A DNA stretch of 64,000 nucleotides from a bacterium (GCA_004561545.1 SFVK01000006.1:1-64000); one strand, 5' to 3'; shown: positions 32,153-41,670, counted from the first letter of the stretch. Program-made: numbers and translations. Notes: a model not told the origin generated them from the sequence alone.

Positions 32153-34486
32153 ATGCGAAAGATCAGCAAGCTTTTCACCCGCAAAAACCTGCCGCTGCTG
32201 GCCGTGCTCCTGCTGGAGCTGGCCTTTGTGGCGGTGCGTTTTGCGGGGGATTTCAGGACCGGTCCGGTCATTGATATCACCCCCGACCGGATCATTCCCT
32301 ATGCCGAGGAATGCACCAACGACGAGCGGGGCGCCCGGGTGGAAAACTTTACCGGGCTGTTTGCCGTAACCCGCTGGGTGGACATTGCCCCCGGCAGCTA
32401 TCAGGTGAGCGTGACCTACGTCAACAACGGCGAGGACGGCAAAGTGACCTTTCTGGACGAGACAATGCCCACCGCCCAGTATGACGCGGCGCGGCTGCCC
32501 GCCGAGCGCACCCGCACCGTGTTCAGCCTGTGGCTGCCCCACGGCTGCGAGACCGCCCAGCTGCAGTTCTATGCCGACTGCGGCGAGCAGCGGGTGATTT
32601 ACATTACCGGCGTACAGCTGGTCCCCACCCACGCCTGGGCCTATGTGCGGCTGCTCACAGCGCTGGCCCTGTTCGCCGTGCTGGATTGGGTCGTTCTGTT
32701 CGCCACCCGCCGCCTGCCGCTGCCGGTGCGCAGCGTCAGGGCGCGGTACACCTGGGTCGCCATGGGCTGCATTGTGGTGTTTGCCTGTATGCCGCTGGGG
32801 CTGGGATACCTGACCTACGGCCACGACCTTTCCATCCACCTCTCCCGCATTGAGGGGCTCAAAGCCGGCCTGCTCTCCGGCCAGTTCCCGGTGCGGATGG
32901 ACCCCGCCATCATCAACGACAAGGGCTATCCCTTCAGCCTGATGTACTCCGATCTGCTGCTCTATCCGGCGGCCATCCTGCGCATTCTGGGCTTCAGCCT
33001 GCAAAGCTGCTACAAGTTCTATGTATTTTGCACCACCGCCGCCACGGCGCTGGTCACGCGCTGGGTGCTGCGCCGTATGCTGGGCAGCGAGCAGGTCGCC
33101 CTGCTGGGCACCGCGCTGTATACCCTGAGCTTCTACCGCCTGACCAACGTCTATGTGCGGGCCGCCGTGGGGGAATACTCCGCCATGATTTTTCTGCCGC
33201 TGGTCCTCTACGGGCTGTGGCGCATCTACACCCAGGAGGTCAAGGCCGACCGGCGCAGCGAGCCCTGGTGCTGGGCGCCGCTGGCCATCGGCTTCACCGG
33301 GCTGTTGCAGAGCCATCTGCTCACCACCGAGCTGGCGGGCCTGTTCACCCTGATTTTCTGCCTGATCCGCTTCAAAAAGACGGTGACCCGTCCGGTGCTG
33401 CCCGCCCTGTGCAAGGCGGTGGGCGCGGCGGTATTGTGGAACCTGTGGTTCCTGGTCCCGCTGGCCCAGTACATGGTGATGGGCGTCTGCCGCATCAGCG
33501 GAAAATACGACGCCTCCTACCTCTATGACAGCGCGGTGTATCTGGGGCAGATGTTCACCCTGTTCGGCCGCGGCGGCGGCGTGGCCGAGAGCATCCAGAG
33601 CGGTATGTGCGAGGAGATGGCCCAGTCCCTGGGTCTGGTCCTGGCCGTGGGCGCCGTGTTCCTGCTGCTGGCGCTGCTGGACCCCGCCGTGCGCCGCAGG
33701 GACCGCCGGGCCGCCAAACTGGGCGTCACCGCGCTGGGCTTTGGCGCGCTGGCGGTGTTCTGTGCCAGCGACCTGTTCCCCTGGTACAACCTGTTCCGGG
33801 CGGAGAACGGCGTGGCGCAGGCACTGTCCAGGCTGCTGGGCAAGTTACAGTTCGCCTGGCGGTTCCTGACCCCCGCCACGGTGTTGCTGGTTCTGTGCGC
33901 CTGCTGCGCGGTCGCCCTCTTCCTGAAAGCCCGGCCCGAGACCGGCCGCCGCATGGCCGCCGTGCTGCTGGCCCTGACGGTGATCCCGGCGGGATATCTG
34001 ATGTACGACAAGTGCGACCGCAGTGTGAACACCGTCTATCTGAGTCTGGCGGCGGTGGACGACCTGCCCGGGCAGGTGGGCGGCGGCGAATACCTGCCCG
34101 CCGGGGATTTGACCACCGATGACAGCGCCTGGGGCTGCCTGGACCCGGTCTGTTCCGACGGCGTGGCGCTGACGGGCTATGACAAAAACGGCCTGCGGGT
34201 GACCTTGAGCGCCGCCAACCCCACCGGGGAAAACGGCTCCATCCGGCTGCCGTTGTTCTACTATCCCGGCTATCGGATGGACGGCGGCGATGGCGGTGTG
34301 ACGCTGACCCACAAGGACGGCTACTTCTTTGTGGTCATGGCGCCGGGCTGGCAGGGCACCGTCACGGTGCGGTGGGCCGGGATGTGGTACTGGCGCATCT
34401 CGGACGCCGTCAGTGCGGCGGCCGTCGCGGCCACCCTGATCCTCTGGCGGCGGACCCGCCGCAGGGGTCCTGCCACCGCCGCGTAA
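32153..34486 (+). CDS. Large polytopic membrane protein, GT-C/YfhO-like
   Basis: The 777-residue protein has an N-terminal helix (14-30), an extracytoplasmic beta-rich region (about 35-165), roughly twelve further membrane segments (about 165-640), and a C-terminal soluble region ending in one more helix. The motif GLGYLTYGHDLSIHLSRIEGLKAGLLSGQFPVRM, with an Asp-x-x-x-His pair after the early helix, resembles GT-C glycosyltransferases. These use polyprenyl-linked sugar donors. A role in decorating surface glycans is therefore plausible but not shown. It is a single gene with its own promoter and a GAGAGGAACG ribosome site. A GCCGGCAGGCCGGC-type hairpin follows the stop at 34488-34503. Confidence 0.6.
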   Translation: MRKISKLFTRKNLPLLAVLLLELAFVAVRFAGDFRTGPVIDITPDRIIPYAEECTNDERGARVENFTGLFAVTRWVDIAPGSYQVSVTYVNNGEDGKVTFLDETMPTAQYDAARLPAERTRTVFSLWLPHGCETAQLQFYADCGEQRVIYITGVQLVPTHAWAYVRLLTALALFAVLDWVVLFATRRLPLPVRSVRARYTWVAMGCIVVFACMPLGLGYLTYGHDLSIHLSRIEGLKAGLLSGQFPVRMDPAIINDKGYPFSLMYSDLLLYPAAILRILGFSLQSCYKFYVFCTTAATALVTRWVLRRMLGSEQVALLGTALYTLSFYRLTNVYVRAAVGEYSAMIFLPLVLYGLWRIYTQEVKADRRSEPWCWAPLAIGFTGLLQSHLLTTELAGLFTLIFCLIRFKKTVTRPVLPALCKAVGAAVLWNLWFLVPLAQYMVMGVCRISGKYDASYLYDSAVYLGQMFTLFGRGGGVAESIQSGMCEEMAQSLGLVLAVGAVFLLLALLDPAVRRRDRRAAKLGVTALGFGALAVFCASDLFPWYNLFRAENGVAQALSRLLGKLQFAWRFLTPATVLLVLCACCAVALFLKARPETGRRMAAVLLALTVIPAGYLMYDKCDRSVNTVYLSLAAVDDLPGQVGGGEYLPAGDLTTDDSAWGCLDPVCSDGVALTGYDKNGLRVTLSAANPTGENGSIRLPLFYYPGYRMDGGDGGVTLTHKDGYFFVVMAPGWQGTVTVRWAGMWYWRISDAVSAAAVAATLILWRRTRRRGPATAA

Positions 34487-34608
34487 CCGCCGGCAGGCCG
34501 GCGCAAGCTTCACACGTCGCCGGGTGTTTCCCACTTTTGCCCCGCGAAGCCCTGAACTTTGTCCAGTTTTTGCAAAGTTCCCGGGGCGCGATTTGTAAAA
34601 ACTGCCAG

Positions 34609-34637
34609 TTGCTTTTTTGGCCGGCGGCCCGTATAAT
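34609..34637 (+). promoter_or_regulatory. Promoter of the GSIII gene
   Basis: TTGCTT (34609-34614) and TATAAT (34632-34637) are separated by 17 bases. Confidence 0.7.
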
Positions 34638-34650
34638 AAGCACATACAGC

Positions 34651-34691
34651 AAGGGCGCTGCGAACGTTGGTTCGCAGTGCCTTTTGTTTTT
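34651..34691 (+). terminator. Leader terminator (attenuator) of the GSIII gene
   Basis: AAGGGCGCTGCGAAC and GTTCGCAGTGCCTT form a stem starting only about 7 bases after the predicted transcription start. It is followed by TTTTGTTTTTG. An intrinsic terminator inside the leader implies conditional antitermination before glnN. Confidence 0.65.
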
Positions 34692-34728
34692 GAAATTGAA
34701 TTCATAGAGGAAAAGGAGATCGGTACCT

Positions 34729-36819
34729 ATGGCAGCAACCGTTATGGAACTGTACGGCAGCAAAGTCTTCAACGAGCACGAGATGCGCGAACGTCTCCCC
34801 AGCTCGACTTACAAGAGCCTCAAGGCCACCATTGAGAAGGGCCAGCCCTTGGATCTGGAGGTCGCCAACGTTGTGGCCAGCGTCATGAAGCGCTGGGCCA
34901 TCGAGCAGGGCGCCACCCATTACACCCACTGGTTCCAGCCTCTGACCGGCATCACCAGCGAGAAGCATGACGGCTTTGTCAGCCCTCAGCCGGACGGCAC
35001 CGCCATCATGGAGTTTTCCGGCAAGGAGCTCATCAAGGGCGAGCCCGACGCCTCCTCCTTCCCCTCCGGCGGCCTGCGCGCCACCTGTGAGGCCCGCGGC
35101 TACACCGCCTGGGACCCCACCAGCTACGCCTTCGTGAAGGACGACGTCCTGTGCATTCCCACCGCGTTCTGCTCCTACACCGGCGAGGCGCTGGACAAAA
35201 AGACCCCGCTGCTGCGCTCCATGCAGGCCATCAGCGACCAGGCCTGCAAGGTGCTCAAGCTGTTCGGCAAGGATGTGGACCGCGTGGCCACCACCGTCGG
35301 CCCCGAGCAGGAGTATTTCCTCATCCGCAAGGAGGACTACGAAAAGCGCCTTGACATTGTGCTCACCGGCCGCACCCTCTTCGGCTCCGCTCCCTCCAAG
35401 GGCCAGGAGCTGGAGGAGCACTACTTTGGCGTGATCCGCCCCGTCGTCTCGGATTTCATGAAGGAACTGGACGACGAGCTGTGGAAGCTGGGCATCCCCG
35501 CCAAGACCAAGCACAACGAGGTGGCCCCCGCTCAGCATGAGCTGGCGCCCATCTACGATACCACCAACGTCGCCATCGACCACAACCTGCTGACGATGGA
35601 AATCATGAAGAAGGTTGCCTCCAAGCACGGTCTGGTCTGCCTGCAGCACGAAAAGCCCTTTGAGGGCGTCAACGGCTCCGGCAAGCACAACAACTGGTCC
35701 ATCGGCACCAAGGACGAGAACCTGCTGGACCCCGGCGACACCCCGATGGAAAACCTGCAGTTCATGGTGTTCCTGGCCGCCGTCGTCAAGGCGGTGGATG
35801 AGTACGCCGACCTGCTGCGCACCTCGGTGGCCACCCCGGGCAACGATCACCGTCTGGGCGCCAACGAGGCCCCGCCGGCCATCATCTCCATCTTTGTGGG
35901 CGAGGAGCTGGAAGCGGTCATCGATGCCATCTGCACCGATTCCCCCTATGCCGGTCCCGTCAAGATGAAGATGGACCTGGGCGTGGATGTGCTGCCCAAG
36001 TTCAGCAAGGACACCACTGACCGCAACCGCACCTCTCCGTTTGCCTTCACCGGCAACAAGTTTGAGTTCCGTATGCCCGGTTCCGCCGAGAACCTGAGCG
36101 ACGCCAACACCATCCTGAACACCGCCGTGGCCAAGGAGCTGAAGGACTTCTGTGCCGAGGTGGAGGGCGCCGGCGACTTTGAGTGCGCTGCCGCCGCCTG
36201 GGTCAAGAAGACCCTCAACGATCACCGCCGCGTGATTTTCAACGGAAACGGTTACTCCGAGGCCTGGGAAGCCGAGGCCGAGCGCCGCGGCCTGCCCAAC
36301 CGCAAGTGCACCCCCGACGCCATGATCGCCTTCAAGGAGGAGAAGAACATCGCCCTCATGGAGGAGTTCGGCGTTCTGACCCGCACCGAGATGCTCAGCC
36401 GCTATGAGGTGGAGATGGAGCATTACTCCAAGGTCATCAATATCGAAGCCCGCACCATGCTCAAGATTGCCAACAAGCAGCTGATCCCCGCCGCGACCGC
36501 CTATATGGGCGAGGTTGCCAGTGCGGCCGCCGCCAAGACGGCTGCCGTGGAGGGCATCTCCACCAAAGCCGAGCAGAAGCTGCTGGTGGAGCTTTCCAAG
36601 CAGACCGACGCCATGAGCGATGCCACCGATGCCCTGAAGGCTGTGACCGACAAGGTCAGCGCCCTGGAGGACGAGACTGCCAAGGCCCATGCCTTCCATG
36701 ACGAGGTTCTGCCCGCCATGGCCGAGCTGCGCGCCGCGGCCGATGTGGCCGAGGAACTGGTGGACGAGGATTACTGGCCGCTGCCCTGCTACAGCCGTAT
36801 GCTCTACTACACCGAGTAA
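34729..36819 (+). CDS. glnN: Glutamine synthetase type III
   Basis: GSIII condenses glutamate and ammonia with ATP. The 696-residue length is that of the GlnN class, much longer than GSI. Signatures include KALKATIEKG-like start helix (here KSLKATIEKGQPLDLEVANVVASVMKRWAIEQGATHYTHWFQP), the catalytic block VGPEQEYFLIRKEDY, KHNEVAPAQHELAP, and GKHNNWSIGT with the ATP site. The C-terminal part is a long helical extension. The ATG at 34729 follows AAGGAG by ten bases; a second Met five codons later is possible. It is preceded by an attenuator and followed by GSI and an ANTAR regulator, a nitrogen-control neighbourhood. Confidence 0.95.
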   Translation: MAATVMELYGSKVFNEHEMRERLPSSTYKSLKATIEKGQPLDLEVANVVASVMKRWAIEQGATHYTHWFQPLTGITSEKHDGFVSPQPDGTAIMEFSGKELIKGEPDASSFPSGGLRATCEARGYTAWDPTSYAFVKDDVLCIPTAFCSYTGEALDKKTPLLRSMQAISDQACKVLKLFGKDVDRVATTVGPEQEYFLIRKEDYEKRLDIVLTGRTLFGSAPSKGQELEEHYFGVIRPVVSDFMKELDDELWKLGIPAKTKHNEVAPAQHELAPIYDTTNVAIDHNLLTMEIMKKVASKHGLVCLQHEKPFEGVNGSGKHNNWSIGTKDENLLDPGDTPMENLQFMVFLAAVVKAVDEYADLLRTSVATPGNDHRLGANEAPPAIISIFVGEELEAVIDAICTDSPYAGPVKMKMDLGVDVLPKFSKDTTDRNRTSPFAFTGNKFEFRMPGSAENLSDANTILNTAVAKELKDFCAEVEGAGDFECAAAAWVKKTLNDHRRVIFNGNGYSEAWEAEAERRGLPNRKCTPDAMIAFKEEKNIALMEEFGVLTRTEMLSRYEVEMEHYSKVINIEARTMLKIANKQLIPAATAYMGEVASAAAAKTAAVEGISTKAEQKLLVELSKQTDAMSDATDALKAVTDKVSALEDETAKAHAFHDEVLPAMAELRAAADVAEELVDEDYWPLPCYSRMLYYTE

Positions 36820-36906
36820 TCGCCCGCGCACCGGGCCCGGCCGCAAGGGATCTGGCCGCCGGCCCGCACAAAATTGCCATTCTCCTTTTCCTATTTCTTA
36901 CACCAG

Positions 36907-36940
36907 CTCGAAAGGCCCGCCGCAAGGTGGGCCTTTCGAG
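36907..36940 (+). terminator. Hairpin terminator after the GSIII gene
   Basis: CTCGAAAGGCCC (36907-36918) and GGGCCTTTCGAG (36929-36940) are perfect 12-base arms followed by TTT. It separates glnN from the glnA promoter region, where a TATAAT-type -10 box lies at about 37065-37070. Confidence 0.7.
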
Positions 36941-37111
36941 TTTGGCTGCCCGGGAGCTCTTTTCCGGGCGTGCCGAACCGGGTCTGCCGCCGGGCAGCGT
37001 CCCGTTTTTCCAAATTTCGTCTCAATTTCCTGACTTTTTTCTTTTCCTGCTTCGTACAATATGGTATAATTGTTTTATCTGGTTCATTCCACGATCTTCG
37101 GAGGTTTCATC

Positions 37112-38422
37112 ATGAAGCATACCGCACAGGATATCCTGAACTTTGTCGAGGATAACGACATCAAATTTGTCCGCCTGGCCTTCTGCGATATTTTCGGCAA
37201 TCAAAAGAACATCTCGGTTTTCTCCAGCGAGCTCCCCTACGCGCTGGAGCAGGGGGTCTGCTTTGACGGCAGTTCCATCTCGGGCTTTATGAACACCGAG
37301 GAGAGCGATCTGGTTCTGTGGCCCGATCCCGACACCATGACCATTCTGCCCTGGCGCCCCGCCGAGGGCCGCGTCATGCGGATGTACTGTGACATCACGC
37401 TGCCCAACGGCCGTCCCTTTGAGGGCAACTGCCGGGGGTATCTGCAATCGGTGGTCAAGCGGGCTGCGGCCATGGGGCTGCGGTGCGATGTGGGCTGCGA
37501 GTGCGAGTTCTATCTGTTCCAGACCGACGAGCAGGGCAACCCTACCCACATCCCCATGGACAAGGGCGGTTACTTTGACGTGGCGCCCATGGACCGGGCC
37601 GAGAACATCCGCCGGGAAATCTGCTTTGCCATGGCCGACATGGGCCTGCGCCCCCAGCACAGCCACCATGAGAGCGGGCATGGCCAGAACGAGGTGGATT
37701 TCATGTACTCCTCCGCCCTCAAATCGGCGGACAACCTCAACACCTTCAAGAGCACCGTCAAGGCCATCGCCGACCGCAACGGCCTGTTTGCCAGCTTTAT
37801 GCCCAAGCCGATGCCGGACCAGGCGGGCAGCGGGATGCACATCAACATCTCCATCCACCGGGACGACAAAAACCTGTTTGAGGGGGATATTGCGCCGGAC
37901 AGCGAGGCCGGGCATTTCATCGCGGGCATTCTGGCCCACGCCCGGGAGCTGACCTGCTTCTGCAACCCCATCCCCAACTCCTACACCCGGTTTGGCAGCT
38001 GCGAGGCACCCAAGTATATCAGCTGGAGCCGCCAGAACCGCAGCCAGCTGGTGCGGCTGCCCTCCGCCACCGGTCAGTTCTGCCGGCTGGAAATGCGCAG
38101 CCCCGACCCCGCCGCCAACCCCTATCTGGCCATCGGGCTGATTCTGGCCGCCGGGCTGGACGGCATCCAGAAAAAGATGACACTGCCCGCGCCGGTCAAC
38201 CGCAACCTGTTCCACAAATCCGCCGCCGAAGGCCTGGAGAGCCTGCCGGAATCGCTGCGGGAGGCCATCACGGTGGCGGCCCAGAGCGATTTTATCGCGG
38301 GTGAATTGCCGGTGGCGCTGATGAATAAGTATTTCGAGTATCAGACCCAGCTCTGCCATGCCTACGAAAATGCCCCCGACCCCCGCGCCTGGGAGCGGGA
38401 GCACTGTTTCCTGATTATCTGA
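37112..38422 (+). CDS. glnA: Glutamine synthetase type I
   Basis: The 436-residue protein is a GSI of the short Firmicute type. It contains FDGSSISGF, the first catalytic block CECEFYLF, HHESGHGQNEVDFMY with the ATP- and metal-binding residues, GSGMHINIS, and the loop NRSQLVRLP. The C-terminal adenylylation loop of long proteobacterial enzymes is not evident. The ATG at 37112 follows GGAGG by eight bases; the frame extends upstream into the promoter. It is followed by the ANTAR protein gene, 40 bases downstream. Two different glutamine synthetases in adjacent units suggest use under different nitrogen supply. Confidence 0.94.
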   Translation: MKHTAQDILNFVEDNDIKFVRLAFCDIFGNQKNISVFSSELPYALEQGVCFDGSSISGFMNTEESDLVLWPDPDTMTILPWRPAEGRVMRMYCDITLPNGRPFEGNCRGYLQSVVKRAAAMGLRCDVGCECEFYLFQTDEQGNPTHIPMDKGGYFDVAPMDRAENIRREICFAMADMGLRPQHSHHESGHGQNEVDFMYSSALKSADNLNTFKSTVKAIADRNGLFASFMPKPMPDQAGSGMHINISIHRDDKNLFEGDIAPDSEAGHFIAGILAHARELTCFCNPIPNSYTRFGSCEAPKYISWSRQNRSQLVRLPSATGQFCRLEMRSPDPAANPYLAIGLILAAGLDGIQKKMTLPAPVNRNLFHKSAAEGLESLPESLREAITVAAQSDFIAGELPVALMNKYFEYQTQLCHAYENAPDPRAWEREHCFLII

Positions 38423-38462
38423 TGGGCCGCAGTCTGTTTCAACGGAAAGGGGGTGCCGCGCC

Positions 38463-39029
38463 ATGCCGGCCGCGCTGATTGTCTCCGCAGGCAACAATGC
38501 CAACGAATATCTGGCCCGCCATGTGACCGAGCTGGGCTATCTGCGCCCCACCATCGTGGCCAGCGGCGGCGAGGCGCGCCGCCGCATGGGCGAGCTGGAC
38601 TTTGAGGTGGTCATCATCAACACCCCCCTGCCCGATGAATTTGGCCACGAGCTTTCCACCTATGCGTTGGAAAAGACCAACGCCGGGGTGCTGCTGCTGG
38701 CCAAGAGCGGCACCGCCGACCAGATTGCCGACAAGCTGCTCCAGTACGGGGTGCTGGTGCTGGCCAAACCCTTTCCCGCCGTTCAGTTCCGCCAGTCGGT
38801 GCAGCTTGCCGCCGCCTGCTGCCACCGGCTGGACTATCTGCGGCAGGAAAATGAACGTTTAACCGAAAAGATTGCCCAGATCCGGCTGGTGGACCGCGCC
38901 AAGTGCCTGCTCATTGAGCGCCGCGGCTGCACCGAGGCGGAGGCCCACCGCTATATTGAAAAGACCGCCATGGACAGCCGCCGCGACCGTGCCGACGTGG
39001 CGCGGGAGATTTTGGAGCAGGAAGAATAA
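38463..39029 (+). CDS. ANTAR-domain RNA-binding antiterminator with degenerate receiver
   Basis: The 188-residue protein has a receiver-like N-terminal domain (1-120), a linking coiled coil (about 122-140), and a C-terminal ANTAR domain (IRLVDRAKCLLIERRGCTEAEAHRYIEKTAMDSRRDRADVAREIL, about 138-183). ANTAR proteins bind paired hairpins in leader RNAs and prevent termination of nitrogen genes. The phospho-acceptor Asp of the receiver is replaced by Asn53 (VVIINTPLPDEF), and the usual acidic pair after beta-1 is missing (LIVSAGNN). Phosphorylation is therefore unlikely and another signal must act, possibly glutamine synthetase itself. The gene directly follows glnA, and the glnN leader terminator is a possible target. 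Confidence 0.88.
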   Translation: MPAALIVSAGNNANEYLARHVTELGYLRPTIVASGGEARRRMGELDFEVVIINTPLPDEFGHELSTYALEKTNAGVLLLAKSGTADQIADKLLQYGVLVLAKPFPAVQFRQSVQLAAACCHRLDYLRQENERLTEKIAQIRLVDRAKCLLIERRGCTEAEAHRYIEKTAMDSRRDRADVAREILEQEE

Positions 39030-39055
39030 CCGGATGGATAAAAGAGGAGCTTCCC

Positions 39056-39553
39056 ATGGAAATTGAACGCAAATGGATGGTGACCGGCTGGCCGGAGGGC
39101 CTGCCCGAGGTGGAAGTGTACCGCATGGACCAGGGCTATCTGTGTGTGCGGCCCACGGTGCGCATCCGGCGGGAGGCATTGCAGGGCGGAACGACTGCCC
39201 ATGTTCTCTGCTTCAAAGGTGCGCCGGACCCCGCCGGTCTGGCCCGGGAGGAGATCGAGACCGAAATCACCCCCGACCTGTTTGCCCGGCTGGAGCGGCT
39301 GATCGGCAAGCCCCTCATTGTCAAGGAGCGCCGCAGCTACGCCCTGCCCGGCGGGCTGACGCTGGAGGTCAACGACGTGGACCCCGGCCAGCCCACCCAT
39401 TTTATGTATGCCGAGGTGGAATACCCCACCCTGGCCATCGCCCAAAGCTGGGACCCTGCCGCTGCGGGGCTGGAGCAGTACCTGTGTGACGAGTGCACCG
39501 GACAGCCCGGCGCCAGCATGGGGGAATACTGGGTCCAGACCCGGGGCGAATGA
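39056..39553 (+). CDS. CYTH-domain phosphohydrolase
   Basis: The 165-residue protein starts with the CYTH signature MEIERKWMV. It has alternating charged strands typical of the triphosphate tunnel fold: YLCVRPTVRIRRE, REEIETEI, KPLIVKERRSYALPGGLTLEVNDVD and FMYAEVEYPT. CYTH proteins hydrolyse inorganic triphosphate or thiamine triphosphate, or less often act as class IV adenylate cyclases. In this neighbourhood the substrate is unknown. AGGAG precedes the ATG by eight bases. It lies 26 bases after the ANTAR gene and ends the plus-strand unit before a strong terminator. Confidence 0.85.
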   Translation: MEIERKWMVTGWPEGLPEVEVYRMDQGYLCVRPTVRIRREALQGGTTAHVLCFKGAPDPAGLAREEIETEITPDLFARLERLIGKPLIVKERRSYALPGGLTLEVNDVDPGQPTHFMYAEVEYPTLAIAQSWDPAAAGLEQYLCDECTGQPGASMGEYWVQTRGE

Positions 39554-39570
39554 CCCCGCCATCAGACAAA

Positions 39571-39602
39571 TCCCGGAGCGCACTGCGCTCCGGGATTTTT
39601 TG
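39571..39602. terminator. Bidirectional terminator between CYTH and kinase genes
   Basis: TCCCGGAGCGCA and TGCGCTCCGGGA form a perfect stem directly followed by TTTTTTT, between convergent genes. Confidence 0.85.
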
Positions 39603-39609
39603 TTCCTGG

Positions 39610-40989
39610 TTATGCGGCCCGGACCCAAAGCCGGGCCAGCGCCCCGCCCCGGGGCCGGTTGGCCAGCGTCAGCCCGCCGCCATGGTCCCGAGCTACACGG
39701 GCGGCAACGCTCAGCCCCAGGCCCCAGTGCTCCCCCGTGCGGGCGGTATCGCCGGTGTAGAGCTCCTGCCCCGCCTTTTGCAGTGCCTCGGGGGAAAATC
39801 CGGGTCCGGTATCCTCCACCACAAAGACCACTCGCCCCTGCTCCGCCCGGCAGGACAGCGTGACCGTTCCGCCGGGCGGGGTAAACCGCACCGCATTCTC
39901 CAACAGATTTTCCACCGCCCGCGCCAGGGCGTCCGCCTGCGCCGGAAAAACGGTATCCCCGGGCAGAGTATTTTTGAGTACAAATTGTATTTTCTTTGGA
40001 CCGCACAACATCTCGGCAAGTTCCTTGCGCTGGCGCAGAAAGTCCGCAGCGTTCATGGGCCGGAGCGTCCCGGTGTCCCGCTCCGCCCGGTTGACCGTGC
40101 GCAGCGCCTGCAGGTACTGCCCTGCCCGGCCGGCGCCCCGCTGGATGGCTTCCACACACTGGCGCTGGGGGGCGGTCAGCGCCTCCTCGGCCAGAAGGTC
40201 TGCATTTCCGGTGATGACGGCGAGTGGCGTTTTGAGGTCGTGGGCCAGCGCCGCCGTCTGCTCGGCCCGCTGCTGCTCCAGCGTCCAGCGGGCCCGCAGA
40301 CTGTCCTGCAGCGATTGGTCCAGCCGGGCCATGGCGGTGAGTACCGCGTCAAACTCCCGAACCCGTGCGCCGGTAAACTGTGGCCCATCCAGTTCCTGCC
40401 GGGCAATGGCGTCGCTGGCAGCGGTCAGCCGGTCCACCTCCCGGGTCAGAAAGCAGGCAAACCGACGGGTGACGGCGGCGCTCCGCCAGACCAGCAGCAC
40501 CACCAGCACCAAAAGCCAGCAAGTCTGGAAGTCCGGCAGCCCGCGCAGCACAGGATCGGCATAGGGCATGGCGTAGTCATACTGCAGCAGGCAGGTCCGG
40601 CCGTCTGGCAGGTCGCAGCGCATATAGTACTGACGATACAGCATCCAGGGACCGGGCTCATTCCGCCACTGGGCACGGGCGGCCGCCAGATGGCGGTCGT
40701 CCATGTTGGTTACCACGCTGCGGTCGGGGTCCCCGCCGGAAAACACCAGATACCGGCAAAGGGAACTGTAGGTTTCGGGTTCAAAGACACCCGTCTTGAG
40801 GGAATCCTGGGCCTCCATGGTGGCATGAGCGGAGGCATCGGAGCGCAGAACCACGCCGTATCCCACCAGAAACGTCAGGGCGCCCCACCAGAGAAGCACC
40901 ACGATGGCGCACTGCACCGCGGTGGCTGCCAGATACCGCATCAGAACGCCGCGCAGGCTTTGCAGCCGGGGCGGCGTTTTTGAGTTCAT
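39610..40989 (-). CDS. Two-component sensor histidine kinase
   Basis: The 459-residue inner-membrane kinase has two membrane helices (about 20-47 and 157-170) flanking an extracytoplasmic sensor of about 110 residues. A HAMP-like segment and the phospho-acceptor box AHDLKTPLAVI (His250) follow. The ATPase domain has the N box NLLENAVRFTPPGG, G1 VEDTGPGFS and G2 HWGLGLSVA. The ATG at 40989 overlaps the stop of the response regulator (ATGA), the usual coupling. The signal is unknown. Together with the TraX-like gene it forms a three-gene operon. Loss of the typical acidic patches in the sensor makes metal sensing unlikely, but peptides or cell-envelope stress are possible. Confidence 0.9.
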   Translation of the reverse strand: MNSKTPPRLQSLRGVLMRYLAATAVQCAIVVLLWWGALTFLVGYGVVLRSDASAHATMEAQDSLKTGVFEPETYSSLCRYLVFSGGDPDRSVVTNMDDRHLAAARAQWRNEPGPWMLYRQYYMRCDLPDGRTCLLQYDYAMPYADPVLRGLPDFQTCWLLVLVVLLVWRSAAVTRRFACFLTREVDRLTAASDAIARQELDGPQFTGARVREFDAVLTAMARLDQSLQDSLRARWTLEQQRAEQTAALAHDLKTPLAVITGNADLLAEEALTAPQRQCVEAIQRGAGRAGQYLQALRTVNRAERDTGTLRPMNAADFLRQRKELAEMLCGPKKIQFVLKNTLPGDTVFPAQADALARAVENLLENAVRFTPPGGTVTLSCRAEQGRVVFVVEDTGPGFSPEALQKAGQELYTGDTARTGEHWGLGLSVAARVARDHGGGLTLANRPRGGALARLWVRAA

Positions 40990-41666
40990 TCCCCGCCCCA
41001 TCGATACCCCACCCCCCAGACCGTCACCAGCGGACCGGGGTCCAGCCCCAGGGCCCGCAGTTTGGCGCGGATGTTTTTGACGTGTTCCGTCACGGCGGAG
41101 GCATCGGCGGTGCCGTCATAGCCAAAAACCGCCTCATAAATCTGCTCCCTGCTGAAGGTGCGTCCCGGGTGCAGCGCCAGATATTCGCAGATGGCGTACT
41201 CTGACCGGGTCAGGCGCAGCGGACATTCCCCCACCGCAGCGGTGCGGGCCGCCAGATCAAAGGCGACGCCGCCCCGCACCACCCGCCGGGCCGCCGGGCC
41301 GGGGACGCGGCTGGCCCGGCGCAGATGGGCCGCCACCCGGGCGCGGAGTTCCGACACCCGGAAGGGCTTGAGCAGATAGTCATCCCCGCCCAGACCCAGA
41401 CCGGTGAGGATGTCGCCCTCCTCCCCCCGGGCGGTCAGGAACAGAATGGGCGCATCGGTCAGGTCCCGGATGCGGCGGCAGGCGGCAAAGCCGTCCTCCC
41501 CGGGCATCATGATGTCCAGCAGAATGCAGTCCGCCCAGGCACACAGGGCGGGGGTAATCTCCCCGCCGGAGCACACAGTGCGCACCGTGTGGCCGTCCCG
41601 CTCCAGGGCGGTGCGCAGCAGCGCGCAGAGGTCCCGATCATCGTCGGCAGCTAAAATGTGGGCCAT
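40986..41666 (-). CDS. OmpR-family response regulator
   Basis: The 226-residue protein has a canonical receiver: acidic residues ADDDRD at 7-12, phospho-acceptor Asp51 in CILLDIMMPGEDGF, TARG and the Lys of LLKPF. It is followed by a winged-helix DNA-binding domain (LRLTRSEYAICEYLALHPGRTFSREQIYEAV, then VTVWGVGYRW at the end). The ATG at 41666 follows the TraX-like stop by four bases. Its own stop overlaps the kinase start. Target genes are not indicated by the sequence, except possibly its own operon. Confidence 0.92.
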   Translation of the reverse strand: MAHILAADDDRDLCALLRTALERDGHTVRTVCSGGEITPALCAWADCILLDIMMPGEDGFAACRRIRDLTDAPILFLTARGEEGDILTGLGLGGDDYLLKPFRVSELRARVAAHLRRASRVPGPAARRVVRGGVAFDLAARTAAVGECPLRLTRSEYAICEYLALHPGRTFSREQIYEAVFGYDGTADASAVTEHVKNIRAKLRALGLDPGPLVTVWGVGYRWGGE

Positions 41667-41670
41667 GGCG

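Noticed and set aside
34641..34700. A paired-hexaloop ANTAR target in the glnN leader
   Set aside because: Only one hairpin is visible and its loop lacks the expected A1/G4 pattern, so it was reported only as an attenuator.
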